In this document: positions 1-12,493 of the stretch, piece after piece
How the letters are laid out: each line of letters opens with the position of its first letter
How positions within the stretch are numbered: the stretch's first letter is position 1
Origin: Plectrocnemia conspersa
Lineage: Eukaryota > Arthropoda > Insecta > Trichoptera > Polycentropodidae
Direction of reading: 5' to 3'
DNA: 64,000 nucleotides
NCBI GenBank assembly: GCA_009617715.1
Contig: VTFK01000048.1
Span: 620,001-684,000, forward strand
The notes under the pieces: generated by a model
What the model saw: the letters and a program-made list of their open reading frames with translations, nothing else
Database searches by the model: none
Told to the model about the DNA's origin: nothing
Position numbers and translations under genes: made by a program

Positions 1-79
1 AATTTAGATACATTACTGTTAAAATAAATAATAATATTTGTTATTATATTTGTTTTAATATTACTAGCAATAAATATAT

Positions 80-141
80 TTATCAGAGAAAAATGTCAAA
101 TCAATAAAATGTTTTAATGATTTGACATTTTTCTCTGATAA
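80..141. repeat. Perfect 24-bp inverted repeat (hairpin)
   Basis: Bases 80-103 are the exact reverse complement of 118-141, separated by a 14-base AT-rich loop. The arms begin TTATCAGAGAAAAATG. The symmetry stops at both outer edges. It may be a small MITE relic or a transcribed hairpin, and no gene is adjacent. Confidence 0.85.
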
Positions 142-3100
142 CTACGATACCAAAAATATTTTGTTTTATATACCTCGTTTTGTTAATCTTGGTTAAAAAC
201 AAACATGAAAATGTACTTAAAAATAAACATCTCAAAGCCGCATTAAAATGAAAGTAACAAATTTTTTTTGCACTTTTAATCTTAATCAATAATTTTAGGC
301 AATCTTAAGGAAGAGAGAAAATGAAATATTGTATAATGCTTTTCTTTGTCTGAAGTGAATTTTTAAACTTTTAAAAGTTAAGTAAAACCTGTAAATCTTG
401 GCTTTATCTTTGGTCAATAAGTAAAATTAAAATAATAATTCACAGCGTAGCTTCTTTACTTATTGAATTTGGCAGTTAGTCAATTAATATTAGATATTTT
501 CAAGACTGTGGTAAAAAAAGTTATTTTTCTTATAATATAAATATAGCTATTAGTTGCTATAGAAAGCACTTATATCCATTACAACATAAAATAAATTAAG
601 GTTTTTTTTGTTGAAAAAATACTATAACCTAGTTATGTAAATCATGCGCTATTCTTTTACAAACACGCACAATTTGTTATAGTCGATTTTTATATTTTAC
701 CTTGCTATAATAATATTCTTACTTTACACAAAAATACAATAAATAGTATCGAGTTTTATTTTTAAAATAAATCTTAAAATGTATATTTTTTTTATATAAT
801 TATAATGCAATTATTTATTTTTATAAAATGAAAGCTAAATTTTGTAATATATTTATTTTAATTTAGACTTGGAACAAGTGTAATATTTGAGTTAATTTAC
901 CAAAGATTATTTATCTAAATTTCGACTTTATTGAAATCTGTATTATATAAATACTAAGTAGATTTGCTCTATCTGAATTTTAAGAAAGAGTTATACGTAT
1001 ATAACTATTAGTTATCTATCGATCGATTATATCAAAATTTAATAAAATAAATTGTGTCGGAGAGAAAATATTAGTGTTCCTTGGTACATTGCCCTCAAAA
1101 TTTATTTTTGGTTGTATATTTAAATTAATAATATCTATTACAGAGCATTTTTTACTTTTTTTAATATTTTTTTAAGCATGGTAACAACTTTTTTTTTTAA
1201 TAAAAGTAAAATTAAGTTTTAATTTATATTTTGAACGTTTTGTATTTTAATAAAACTTTTTTTAACGAAACCTATTGACATGTAATACTACATGTTTTAG
1301 GGTTTTCATGAAGAAATTTGTTTTGCTTTGCTTTTTATATTTAAACGATCTTGTTTCCAATCATTGCTATGCTTCCCTCTGTCTCCTTTATATATAATGT
1401 TCCATTAGCATTTTATAAGTTATGCCTTGGAGATCTAAATCTCTGTGTAAGTTTAAGCTTTCATATAAATACATAAAATATAATAAAACCAAAGCTTTAA
1501 AAAAAAACTTAAAGTAAGACCCAAAAAAATTATTTTTTTTTATAAAATAAATATTAAGTTATTTTTTATATAATAAATAAAACACCATCGGATTTTTAAG
1601 CTTTTATTTGACTCATCATTCAATAACGAATATCGACATAATAACATTTTCGTTTTTACATATATAAATAAATATACAATAAATAGTATATTATGTATAA
1701 TATTATATATATTTATATCTGCTTCACATTAAATAATATATATAATATAATATTGTATACATCTCACATTTTATCAATAAATACACATTTATAATGTTTT
1801 CAATAACATTTAAACGACAATAGAATTGATTGTTTAAACACCGTGTAGTTTTTATTATTATTATTTAATAAATATTATATTTTTTACATACATAATGATA
1901 TAACGTAAGTCTGCTACTCGTACCGACGTCTACACATTAAAAATATGATATGGATTTGTTTTATAAATATATATACATATTTTAATAAAATAATTTAATA
2001 AAAAATATCATTTTTGCGTTGATATAATATAGTTTTTCATGTCTCTATATATGTATATATTTTTTATCCATATTTTATTTTATTGTATCGTCAGTTGGTC
2101 CATTACCAAACACAATTTTAAGTTGTATACGTAATACGAACTACTGTCGGAAGTGTGTAGTTATTTATTATAATTTTTGAATCTAATACTATTCAATATG
2201 TAGTGATAAAATATTGTACACCTATCGTACGATTTATGGGCTATTTAATATTTAAAAAAATATCTAACGTATCTCATGTGTCATACAATAATGGGATCGA
2301 TTGTTTTAAAAAAATATATCCAAAATTTGATTCAATATTAATGAACCATATTTTTAACATTTATAGTTTACTTTTGTTGTCTGAAAAATGTTTTTTAACT
2401 ACATAAATAAATCAAATCCTAGTATTTTACTCATTGAATTATAATTTTTAAATTAAGTGTATTTAAAAATATTCAACAATCAAAATATTAAGTCAACTAA
2501 AACTATTTTTTTGAGATTTAAGTCAGATACACAACTTTTTACAGATTTGAATCTCTAATATTTAAATATCATATTTTTTAAATATCAGGGGTAAAGAATT
2601 TTAATCCACAATAATAATTAGTAATATTATATATTTTCAACGGGATTATTATAACAAATATATGTTTTTCTTCTCATCTTTAATTTTTTTATACAGTTAA
2701 ACCACAATAAATGTGATGAAGTGAATTTTAAAATTGACTTTATTTATATTTATTTAAAAAATCTTGGCTTGATTATTAATTTTGCTTATAAACTTTGTTT
2801 TTTGCCTTATTTTTAATTGAAAAAAATAACAAAAAAAAATTAAAAACAAAACAAATTGACCATTTTTTGTCTTTTAATGTCAGTGCTTAATCCACTTAAT
2901 TATTCTTCCAAACTTTGTTGTAGATCAAACTTTGTCTAAATTTAGAAATACATACGATATGATGAAAAAAACTCGTTACTATTGCGCACATTTAACAATT
3001 CATAATTCGAAATTTTCAGGAACAGGATTTTACTGTATTACGTATTTTTTTTGTCGTTTCGTGTAATATACAATGCTACTTATATTTATATTTATATTTT

Positions 3101-4469
3101 CTTTACAAATTTTATAACATCGAACAAATAAAATATCACCTTAATCTTGTTCCATATATTTTTTTGTATTACAAATATAAGAGGGAATGTGATTTTTTAA
3201 TACTTCAGTTTGTGCCGCTATGAAACAGAAAGCTTCAGTTTTATTATATATGTAAGTTACATTCAATATATATTAAATTTTAAAATATAAAAAATAATTT
3301 AACCTGAAAAATTATTTTAAATAAAAAATCGAGCGATAGGTGTACGAATAAATCGTACTACAATCAGTGTGACCCTTTTTCGGGAATATAAACAACCTAT
3401 TGCGATATATATATTGCAAATTCTCCTACGAAGTGTTTTGCTTTGAAAAATAAATTCTGTACCATCGTTCCGTTGATGTGCGATTTCCTCAGAGTCGTAC
3501 GTAAATACATAATATATAATCAAAACATACAAACGTACATCAATATTTTGACGGCAGCTGCGTTATTTATACCGCTATATCCGTACATAGAGATTTTACG
3601 TAGAGTAGGCCAAAAAACAATAGTGATTTATCAACTGTTTTGTTGTTGTTCTTGTTCTTGCCCGAAAGAGAACTCAATTACGCTCGGCCGGAGGGCGAAA
3701 TTAATTTCTTGACGCGAACGCTTCACGAGACGGAATGTTCATTATTTATTTATTTTTAATGGTGAATAATTTGACAAAGGCGTAAACAAAGTATTGCCAA
3801 TTATATCGAAAATTAGGCTAATAAATATGAGTGAAACGAAATAAACTGAGCATTTTGTAATACAGTTTAGGAACTTGTCAATATAGTTATAAATAGTTAT
3901 TTTATTGCCATTAATTTTTTTTAAACGGATTTTTATAGTTTTAAATATCAATTTTGAAAATTTACGTGAACTTAAATCGCACTGTAAATCGTATCTAATA
4001 TTTCTGGATCTGATCTTAAGAATCAAAGTCAAACAAATAACAAATATGATAAAAAAAATGTTTTTGGTTGAAAAATGATGGTTAGGTATATGCAAAATGA
4101 AACTTAGCTAAAGAGGAATAGAATATTTGATTCCTTACTCCAATGTACTCACTCTTATAGAATGAAAGAATTTTATTAAAAAATATTGCTTTCACTGGCG
4201 TGCAACGTCGCTTCTATAAATATTAGGGAGTTGAAAAGAAGTTCATCAGAACGTTTTACCTCTATTATAGTTTGGAATTGTGCTAATCACAATTATTAAT
4301 AAATCAACATTAGAATATGTTGATTGATTATTAATCTAAAAACTGTTTTTTATCGCTTATTTTAAAAAACTGTAATTTTTTGTATTCAATGACTTAAAAA
4401 TGGAATTTACCAGAATACACATTAATAGAAATTTATGTTGGCACTAGAAGGCAACTGTAAAGGTTGACT
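142..4469. other. AT-rich non-coding stretch
   Basis: There are long A/T runs and only short open frames of low-complexity composition, rich in F, I, K, N and Y. The longest, on the minus strand at 3742-4095, has no recognisable motif. I see no gene, RNA or element I can name here. Confidence 0.6.
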
Positions 4470-4717
4470 AGAGTACGACAAGGTTTCTACTTATTTTTAA
4501 CATATACATACTTGAAAACGACTTTTAGAGAGGCACTGAAAGGAGAAATTGAGAATAGAATAACATTATATTTAAAAATATGGGCATTTTATAACAATAT
4601 CAAAAAAAGGCGTCGCTGAGAATATTATCAGAATATGTTAAGGAAGTGTATAAATTTATGTATTTAGGTTGCTGGACTAAATACTCCTGTTATATCGCAG
4701 GACTGCCATTTATCTGA
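4470..4717 (+). pseudogene. RTE-like LINE reverse transcriptase fragment
   Basis: The frame from 4470 reads RVRQG followed by YLFLTYTYLKTTFREAL. This matches the LINE pattern (V)RQGCxLSPxLFN...Y...FREAL around RT domain B', with the CxLSP segment deleted. The frame stops at 4617-4619. A second frame from 4640 reads YKFMYLGCW, the palm/thumb motif (F.YLGCW) that follows the catalytic YADD block in RTE-type elements. The YADD block is missing, so the copy has an internal deletion and a frame change. It is a dead fragment. Family assignment rests on motif memory; a CR1-related LINE is the alternative. Confidence 0.6.
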
Positions 4718-6299
4718 ACTACTTTTTTAAGACATAAGATATTCTCTTGAAAAAGTTACATTTTCTTTATGTAGCTCAACAAAATATATTTTTAATCATG
4801 ATAGCGTATCCTAAAATTCTTGACAAAGTAGCAATTGCATTCCGGCAACAAAATGGTTAAATAAATTTTATTAGAGTTCAATCACAATCTAGAGCAGCCG
4901 CTAATAAAATAAAAAAGAGATAAGAAAATTTTTTAATGGGATAAATTTTATGCAGTCTTACTTTGCAGTCTCAACAATAGAATCTTCAAAGTTGTGTTTT
5001 TTGCTTTTGCTCTCTTCGCATTTTATTTTTTTTAAGTATATTTTAAATTTTTGTTTTTGCAACAAATTTGTAAAAAGTGCCTTTTTGTTAGTATATGAGA
5101 ACTCCCAGTATTTTTCAAAATGAAACTTTTATTTTTGTAATAATTCTTTTTTTGAAATTGTAAATTTAATATAACAAGTAAAAATGTATAGTTTTGTATA
5201 TGTCAATAATTATTAAAAAATCTTAAATACGTGAACAACACCGCAAAAAATGAGATTGCTTCTTCAGTATTACTGATACTAAATCATAAAAATAACTTTT
5301 ATGCTCTATAAGCTTATTATTTTCAATGCATATTGCACCTTAATTACGTTGAATAATTTAAGATTTTGCTTTACTTTAGAATTGTTAAGTGAGCTAGTTA
5401 AAATCTGTTTTAAAGCAAAGTAAGTCTCATTGTCTATTTCAACTGGGTATGGTCGCAGGAGGAACGTTGAAGAATCCATCCTCAAACTGTTCATTAACTA
5501 TTTATTACTGTAATCTTTTGATTTATAAATTATCTTGTTAAAGTTTTACTTTGTGAATTATAATCTGTGTGTGTAAAGTTATTGCACAAGGAAAATAATT
5601 ATGAAATATGAAAATATTTTTAAAATATTTGCTGGACGCTAATTTATTAATATATTAATGTAGCTTTACTAAAAATATTTTTATAAAATCAATTTAAAAT
5701 ATATAAATTGAGGCTAGTGATGAAGTAATTTCTCAGGTGATTGCATATATAAACCTAAATCTATTTGCTTAGTAGTCAAACAATAAATACAATAAAATAA
5801 CATAATTCAGTAATTTTAATATATTTATAAAATAAAATATTATCATTTAAGATATTTTAAATATATTAAATAAATGTTTTTTTTGTATATTTATAGGATT
5901 TACAAATAAGGCTTCTCAGAATGTGACATGTTTCTTCTGGGAAAATTTCTAAGTTTTTTTCTAGAAATGTGATATCATAAGAATAATATAAAAAACATAT
6001 TGTTGACGAAATGTTGTTAGTAAATAATAATTTAATATTTTATAAATAAACTTAATGAACATTCTGTCATTTTATAATGTAATTTCTGATAGCTCGTTTC
6101 TCTCAACGTTCAATTATAAATCTGTAATATATAATACGTCCCTGTTTATGCATCAAACATAAATTAATTCGGAATATTTATATGTATATATATACGCAAT
6201 ACATTATTAATATAACACATATATTTAAATACATATACTTTAATATCAAATCACATGGATAATTTTATTTAATTGACAATATGATTGTTGATATTTACA
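4718..6299. other. AT-rich intergenic DNA
   Basis: No gene or named element is seen. The short minus-strand frame at 5306-5494 has no recognisable feature. Confidence 0.5.
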
Positions 6300-6830
6300 T
6301 ATTGTTTACATTTCTTTATTCACACATTCAAAATTACAGGCGTTTTGCATCGATTCGATTCTTCAGTCAGAAGTCGGACGGTGAAATGAAATTTTGATTA
6401 GAGTTAAATTAATTTAGAAGAAATTTTGATTTAGTATAGTATACATAGGAACGAAGGGTTTTGGTCGAGTAGAATATATTTTTTATAGAGACCAAAATAC
6501 CTGTAATTTATTATTTTTACATTCATACTCGGTTTTTATTTGACACAGTTTCGATTAAATTAAAAGCTACGTTTACACTTAGACGCTTATTTTTATTGTG
6601 TGAGTGTTATGCCTGAAACTTAATCGCTGTTTTTTGTTTGTAAGTAAGTATGAACTGTGATAGAATACTAGACATACCTCAATAGATTGCCAGGTGTAAA
6701 CGTACCTAAACTTCTAAGACACTTATTAAGTCTGAATTAAATGTTGACGACTTAAGACCCTTATTGTTGATCAGTGTAATTTGATTTATAGCAACTTAAT
6801 CGGAGAACGTTGTGCTCGTAGAGGAGAACC
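6300..6830 (-). other. Probable 3' UTR and downstream flank of the octopamine receptor
   Basis: This lies directly downstream of the receptor stop codon on the minus strand. It is less AT-rich than the DNA beyond 6300. Several minus-strand AATAAA-type signals (TTTATT on the plus strand, for example near 6508 and 6535) could end the transcript. The real cleavage site cannot be chosen by eye. Confidence 0.4.
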
Positions 6831-7185
6831 TTAGGTCACACTCTCCCCCAAAATGGGCTGTTCCCTGGGAAAACACGGTTGTTCTATCTTCGGAGATATT
6901 TTCAGACAATTGTTCATGTGTATCTCTGAGCTTGCGTTGGAGTGCACGTTGAACTCTCTCCGGCCGAAGCTTCTGCCTCTGAAGAAGTTGTTTCCCGATT
7001 CACTTCTCAAGATTGCGTTGCAGCAAGACTCTAGAGTCTTTTTAAATGCTACCCTGAACTCCCTGTTGAAGTAAGCGTATATGAGCGGATTGAGAGCTGA
7101 GTTGAAGTAGCCCACCCAGAAAACCACTGTGACAACCATTGAGGGACAATAGCAAGGGCTGCCACACAATGTGGTGATGACGTAC
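6831..7185 (-). CDS. Beta-adrenergic-like octopamine receptor, terminal coding exon (TM7 and C-tail)
   Basis: This is the last exon of a class A amine GPCR of the plasma membrane; beta octopamine receptors couple to Gs and raise cAMP. The minus strand shows an acceptor (TTTTATTTCAG) ending at 7186. The exon then supplies the final G of a split Trp codon, followed by [14 protein letters not shown] (ECL3), TM7 with [15 protein letters not shown] (NPxxY) and the helix-8 segment [17 protein letters not shown], whose Cys pair is a likely palmitoylation site. The tail has a SNASSEIHM motif and ends at a stop at 6831-6833. About 117 codons are present. TTG at 7169 is not a start; the frame runs back to the splice site. 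The [15 protein letters not shown] signature and the SSEIHM tail fit insect Octbeta2R/Octbeta3R, with Octbeta2R slightly favoured from memory. The subtype is unresolved. Dopamine D1-like receptors are the main alternative and fit less well. Confidence 0.9.
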
Positions 7186-7869
7186 CTGAAATAAAAATAA
7201 TAAAATTAGTTTAAATTTTTTTTAACAAATTTATTCCAAATCTGATATTGTTTTTTTTATTGATTTTTTTGTCGGTAAAATGTACTATATAATAGAAAAC
7301 ATATTTTTTATTTATTATGACATATTTGTTATAGATTGTAAATTTAACAGCTAGTTACAAAATATAATGTTAGTAATGAATAAAAAAAATCTGAAAAAAT
7401 ATTTTTTATATTTTAATAATAATTAAATACAGAATATTGTTTATGTGCATTATTCTTTTAATTTTTTAATTTCAAGAAATGTTTTTTCTACATATGTTTC
7501 CTTTTAAAATGTTATTATTATAATAATATATTCACTAAAGTATTTAGTATTGTCGGGTTTATCAATTAAACCACTCTTTCAATTTAATTTACGAGGGATT
7601 AGATCAGCAGGTCTCAAACGGTCGAAAGGCTTTTAGGTGTAAGAATCTTAGTGTTTATATTATAAAAATTATAAAATCATACACACACAACCAATTTTGA
7701 CATGTGATATACAAAGACGGAGTTTAAAACCTTTAAGGCAAAAATAAGCTTCTTTGCAGATTAAAAAATAAAAATTTTGCAGATTAAAAAATATTAATAA
7801 TTTAAATTTAAATCACGTGCATTCGTGACCCACCGTCCCATTAGCAACCAGTAACTTCTATCTTGTAGG

Positions 7870-8110
7870 TTTTGAATAGAAAGTGCTCCACCTCCGTTTT
7901 TAACCTAAACCGTCACTATCGACGACTGCGGCCGTGCTTCTAGGCTCGATTAGTATTGATGGTCTCCCGGCATTACTATCTATGTTAGAAACAAAATAAC
8001 TTTAAGAGCTCTCCAACTTGGACTCTCTAAATTTGTATAAACATCAACCAAGAGGAGATTGACCCAACTTCTGCCACTGCTTCTCTCTTCGCATCAGCTG
8101 TTCTAGTTCG
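7870..8110 (+). mobile_element. Degenerate copy of putative LTR-element leader/ORF start
   Basis: Around 8055-8105 the plus strand reads EEIDPTSATASLFASAV. This aligns with the short ORF at 44266-44385 (ENTEKAAASLFAST), and the DNA match centres on CTTCNCTCTTCGC. The upstream part is more diverged and may be a leader or LTR remnant. The family name is unknown. Confidence 0.35.
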
Positions 8111-11100
8111 ACGTCAATAATCAATTTTATAATCGACTATTTTTTTATTATAAAATTAGCCCTTTAATATTTTAAATTTTTATTAAATCGTTTTTAATTA
8201 TAGATGATCTTTTATTATCTACTTTATAGTATAATCTATTTTTTAAATAAGTTTCTTTTAAGCTATAATTTATAATATAATATCAAATTACATTTGCTGC
8301 AAAAATCTTGCTATACAATATGGTCATTATATTGTAATTATATAGACACACTCAATTTTTTTTATGTAGATTTTAGCATACAAACTCGTATAATCAATAA
8401 AAACTAGTTCTACTTTTTTTTTATTGTGTCAGTTATAAATCATATATTTAAAATAAAATATAGCGTAAAAGCCTAAAAAATTAATAACGATAAATCACGT
8501 TTCGCAGATTCTGTCAAAAGTTTCCAGCGAACATGTTGATACTGTCTTATCTTAATTACATCTCTCCGAAGGACAGTTCCATTTTGTTGAAAAGATGGAA
8601 AAAGTACACGTTGTTGAAGCTTAGTTGAACACTGTATCGATTCATTCCCATGTCATGTTTTAAAAGTTTCCTCCGTAGTATTAGCTTTGACGACTCACCA
8701 TTATATTATTTCTACTAACTACCAAAAGCTATTTTCGTACCTTTTATACCGAGTGTTAGTGTACAAGAGACGTTTGCTTGAAATACTCTCGTAAATGGAA
8801 TATTCAATTAATTAACTAAATAGAGCTGCGAATAGCCGTTTGAAGGCATGGATCAAAAGCCTCGGGTTATAAACGAAAATATTCAACTAATATTTTTGTT
8901 AAATACAATATTATTGAAGTGTCTGACTTTATTTTTGTAGCAACATAAAGTTCAAAAATTAAAATACATTAAATTTCTTATAAGATAGCTTTGCTAGCAA
9001 TTTCACGTGTCAAAACTATATTCAACATTTATATTTTCGATCACTCGGAACCTTGAAGCTAGACGAAAATGGTGTTAAAAAACATAATCAAAGAATACTC
9101 GTTTATTATAGACATGAATTACCATTAATAAATAAAATTTGCCAAAATATCCAAGGCAAGATGATGTAGATGGGTTAGAGTCACGCAAAGGGGTTTTTAT
9201 GGTGTATTGTCGAATTTTACGACTGCCGTCATAACGATAAAATGATAATGTAATTTTCAGGTTCAATAATAGCCATTCTATGTTATAAAAGTATTCGTAT
9301 ATGACAGCTGTCAGTAAAATGTTATAAATATTAAATGAATTATTAAATTTTTCATACAAAAAAATCATAACAATTTTAAATAAAAATATGGCGTCTATAA
9401 TAAGTCAAAATTATCAATTCACGCATTTCTATAATTACAATTAAGCGACACAAAAATAAGATTGCCAACCAAGAAAAATTGTATAATATTGTTTTCGAAA
9501 CAATTACACTATTAACCCTATAGTGCATCAAGTAAACGAAATATTTTTAACAAAAAAACAATGTTATCTGAATCATATTCTTTATAATAATTGGTGTAGA
9601 ACAAAAGGGAAGTAGTAGGTAAAAAATCAACGCTTAAAAAAACCGTATTAAGCCGCACCCCTGAACGAACAGTTAGACGAATTTCGCAAATTCAACATAA
9701 GCTTATAATAGGTTGAAGACCTTTTCAGCCTTTATATATTTTATTATGCAACCCATTAAATATTTAAGATGTTTTTATGTTTTTTTTTTAAATTATAATA
9801 ATGCAAGATATGAATATTTTTATTGACGCCATATTAATCGTTATTGGTTCCTATAGACGATATGACAAGAAGGTTGGGGGAATTTTGTTTTTTTTTCCAT
9901 TCACCAAGACAATTCTATTTTTATAAATTTACATCTGATGGTCAGTTACAAGTTTGTTCAAATCAGACAAAAATCCGCTGTATTTTGTGTTTTGTTGCTT
10001 CTCTGTGTGATTCGCTATTGTCTTTCAATGCGGGTTTACCCTAGTTTCCATCGACTGCCGTCTTCCTTCGTCTATTTCTGCCCGTCTGCCGTCTTTCTGA
10101 GTTCATCTCATCTGCTGTCTGCTGTCTAAGCTAATCTACTGTCAGCTTATCCCCAATGTGACAAAGTGTCACATCTTTTATACGCTTGATTTAGGACAGG
10201 ATGTTGGTATTTCAATTGCATTGCTTTTCGGTTCCAACTGCAAGGTGGCCACTTTGGAGGTCGTTAATAAATGGGTAGATGACAATACTTATCCTTTATG
10301 CACAAAAAGGTACTTCTTCCGTATAATTACAAGTGATTAACGCTTCTGGACGGATGTATCCCGTAGAACCCGTAAAATCTTTCAATTATTACACAATTAC
10401 TTAGCACTAATTTCTCTCTTTTATTGATAGCTCTTTGTTAAAACGAGTTGGTATTTGCATTACATAATATCAAAAATGGTCGTTGGAATGCCTTCTAAGT
10501 TAACGGTGTAATAAAACTGTCACCTATAAAATCTTAATATGATCTGAACATTGTAGCATAATCGATCCAAAAACCATACATATATGTATGAAATATAACA
10601 TAAAATTGTACAGCTGTTTATAAACTGTAAATTGAATAAATGTGTTTACCTGCATAGAGTAAAAAAGTTAGAAATTGTTCATTATAACTTTTAACTATAA
10701 TGTAAAATTATGTAAAGGTAGAATATACGATTGTTTTCAGACAAAACGCTATTGATTTATTAATTTATAATGAAAGAAATGAGGTAAAGTGTGTAAATAA
10801 ATCAAGCAATTTGTAAATAAGTTGTTGACATGGTTTGTAAAGACAAATATCGATAAACTACTAAAACGGAGTATATCTTTAATAAATTGTTTAAATGTAA
10901 TAATAAATAGGTAATAAATATGTTTATTAAGATTCTGAACTACAAATGCGTAAAGGAAAAGCAAATAAAAATGAAAAGATTTATAGAACCCTTCTACGCC
11001 TACATAAGCACAAAAAACAATAGTAGTAGAATATACATTTACCTTATGCTTATTGAGAATTATAAACTATTAATAGCTAAAGGCTGTGTTATTTTTCTTA

Positions 11101-11689
11101 AAATAAATATGTTTCCCTTTCTTGAATATTTTGCTTGAATTTTTTTTTTAATATTGTATCTAAATAATAATCAATTTTAATTTAAATTAAAATGCTACCT
11201 ATAAGTATTTTTAATATATTATCAAGATTAAGGTTTTAGATCTTGTTTTTGATGACATTTCATGCATGTTTATAAGAAAGTAATACATTTTTTTAACAAA
11301 TTTTAAATTAAAATGTCACCTGTCATTATTTTTTGTATATTGTCAAGAACAAAGTTTAAGGACTTTTTTTTAATAATATTTCATGTATGTTTATTAGAAA
11401 GTAATACATGTTTTTTAACAAAATTTGTATGCACGAAATATTATTATTAAACCTTATATATTATTAAAGCAAAATTTGTATACACGAATTATTATATATA
11501 AAAAGAGATTGGAATGCTAATTGTATAAAAATTAGTGCGCTAATACTTAATATATAAATACCAAATAATCCCTTTAAATTAGCAGGCAATATAATAAAAG
11601 TCTACAAAATAAATTATGACTACATATATATAATAGATAACGCAATAAGCTTGTAGCATTTATACAAATGTGTTTTATAAATACCAGCA

Positions 11690-11790
11690 TAATATATTAG
11701 TGGTATAGTCAGTGACTAATACTCGAAAGTCCTGGGTTCGAATCCCACATGATCATTGCGTTTTTCGATATATATTATTGCAATTAGTGA
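11690..11790 (+). repeat. tRNA-derived SINE-like copy
   Basis: TGGTATAGTCAGTG resembles an A box. GGGTTCGAATCCC is a perfect pol III B box about 35 bases further on. No clover-leaf can close around it, so it is not a tRNA gene. The following AATTAGTGATTATAT is shared with the copy near 20210, which points to a dispersed SINE family. Confidence 0.55.
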
Positions 11791-12301
11791 TTATATAATT
11801 ATAATTGTGATTGTATTTAAATTTATATATTTATTTAATGTATTTAAAATTAAAATAAAATAGAACACAAAAAATCACCATCAGACTTTAGAAATTGTAA
11901 ATAATAGACGTATACGAAACCTTTCGGAAATTTTAGTCAAAAATAATAATCAGATTATTTAAAATTATAAAATCGTTTGTCACCATTAAACAATATAATT
12001 GTACTTATTGAAACGCGCGGCTAAGTAATTCAATGGTATTGTCATACTCAAGACAAAGAATGTTGTTTTTCATTTATTTGCGGAAAGGACCTTGAAGTTG
12101 ATGAAAATATATACGCACCATTATAGGAGCGTTTATAAGGTATTTCACGATTCGTTATATATGCTCCCATTAAAGATATAAAATAGGTAAGCACGAACTT
12201 TTATATATATTCACCATTCGATAACTATCCTAATATAAAAATCAAGATACAAAATGACCGCTTAAAATAAATATTGATACAATCTACTGTGTTAATCTTA
12301 C

Positions 12302-12493
12302 CAAAGAAAGAAAGGTAACCAGCAAGCGAGAAAAGCGGTCATGATGATACCCAAAGTCCTTGCTGCTTTTCTCTCCCTTTTCATCCTGTTACAGGCGGCC
12401 GCTGGAGCTGGAGCTGCTATACTGGACCTTCCAGCCACTCCAATCCCATTGATTTGCAAATGCTTGTCTAATAGTAACGCTGCTACTTTACTT
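12302..12493 (-). CDS. Beta-adrenergic-like octopamine receptor, penultimate coding exon (ICL3 and TM6)
   Basis: The 192-bp exon is bounded on the minus strand by TCTTTGCAG (acceptor, ending at 12494) and GTAAGA (donor, starting at 12301). It opens with the last base of a split codon (probably AG|A, Arg), then [19 protein letters not shown], an Ala/Pro-rich linker, the basic [12 protein letters not shown] segment that ends intracellular loop 3, and TM6 with the amine-receptor motif [10 protein letters not shown]. It ends TG|, and the G at 7185 completes Trp. Length and phase agree exactly (1 + 63 codons + 2). KVAALLL.KHLQI and [14 protein letters not shown] are typical of insect beta octopamine receptors; ICL3 and TM6 determine G-protein coupling. 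The preceding exon with TM1-TM5 is not in the window as far as I can see. Confidence 0.92.

Larger units (their letters stand above)
7186..12301 (-). other. Intron of the octopamine receptor gene (5116 bp)
   Basis: On the minus strand the donor is TTTG|GTAAGA at 12302/12301 and the acceptor is TTTCAG|GTACG at 7186/7185. The intron is phase 2: TG plus G makes a Trp codon, giving LPFFL-W-YVITT. The interior is AT-rich with scattered repeats (see 7870-8110 and 11690-11790). No other gene is seen inside it, including the short frames at 9075-9368 and 9844-10340. Confidence 0.85.

Noticed and set aside
3742..4095. Longest open frame in the window (117 codons, minus)
   Set aside because: It is low-complexity AT-driven composition (I, F, K, N, L), with no motif and no splice context; this length is expected by chance at this AT content.
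6853..7074. Plus-strand frame opposite the receptor exon
   Set aside because: It is a shadow of the minus-strand GPCR exon, which has clear TM7 motifs and splice sites.
7167..7169. TTG as the start codon of the terminal receptor frame
   Set aside because: The frame continues upstream to a canonical acceptor and joins the TM6 exon in phase.
10040..10145. CTGCCGTC/CTGCTGTC repeats
   Set aside because: Irregular short words without a fixed period; treated as low complexity.
11700..11760. A tRNA gene around GGGTTCGAATCCC
   Set aside because: Only the B box is good; acceptor and anticodon stems do not form, and the downstream body is shared with another locus, so it is a SINE-like repeat.
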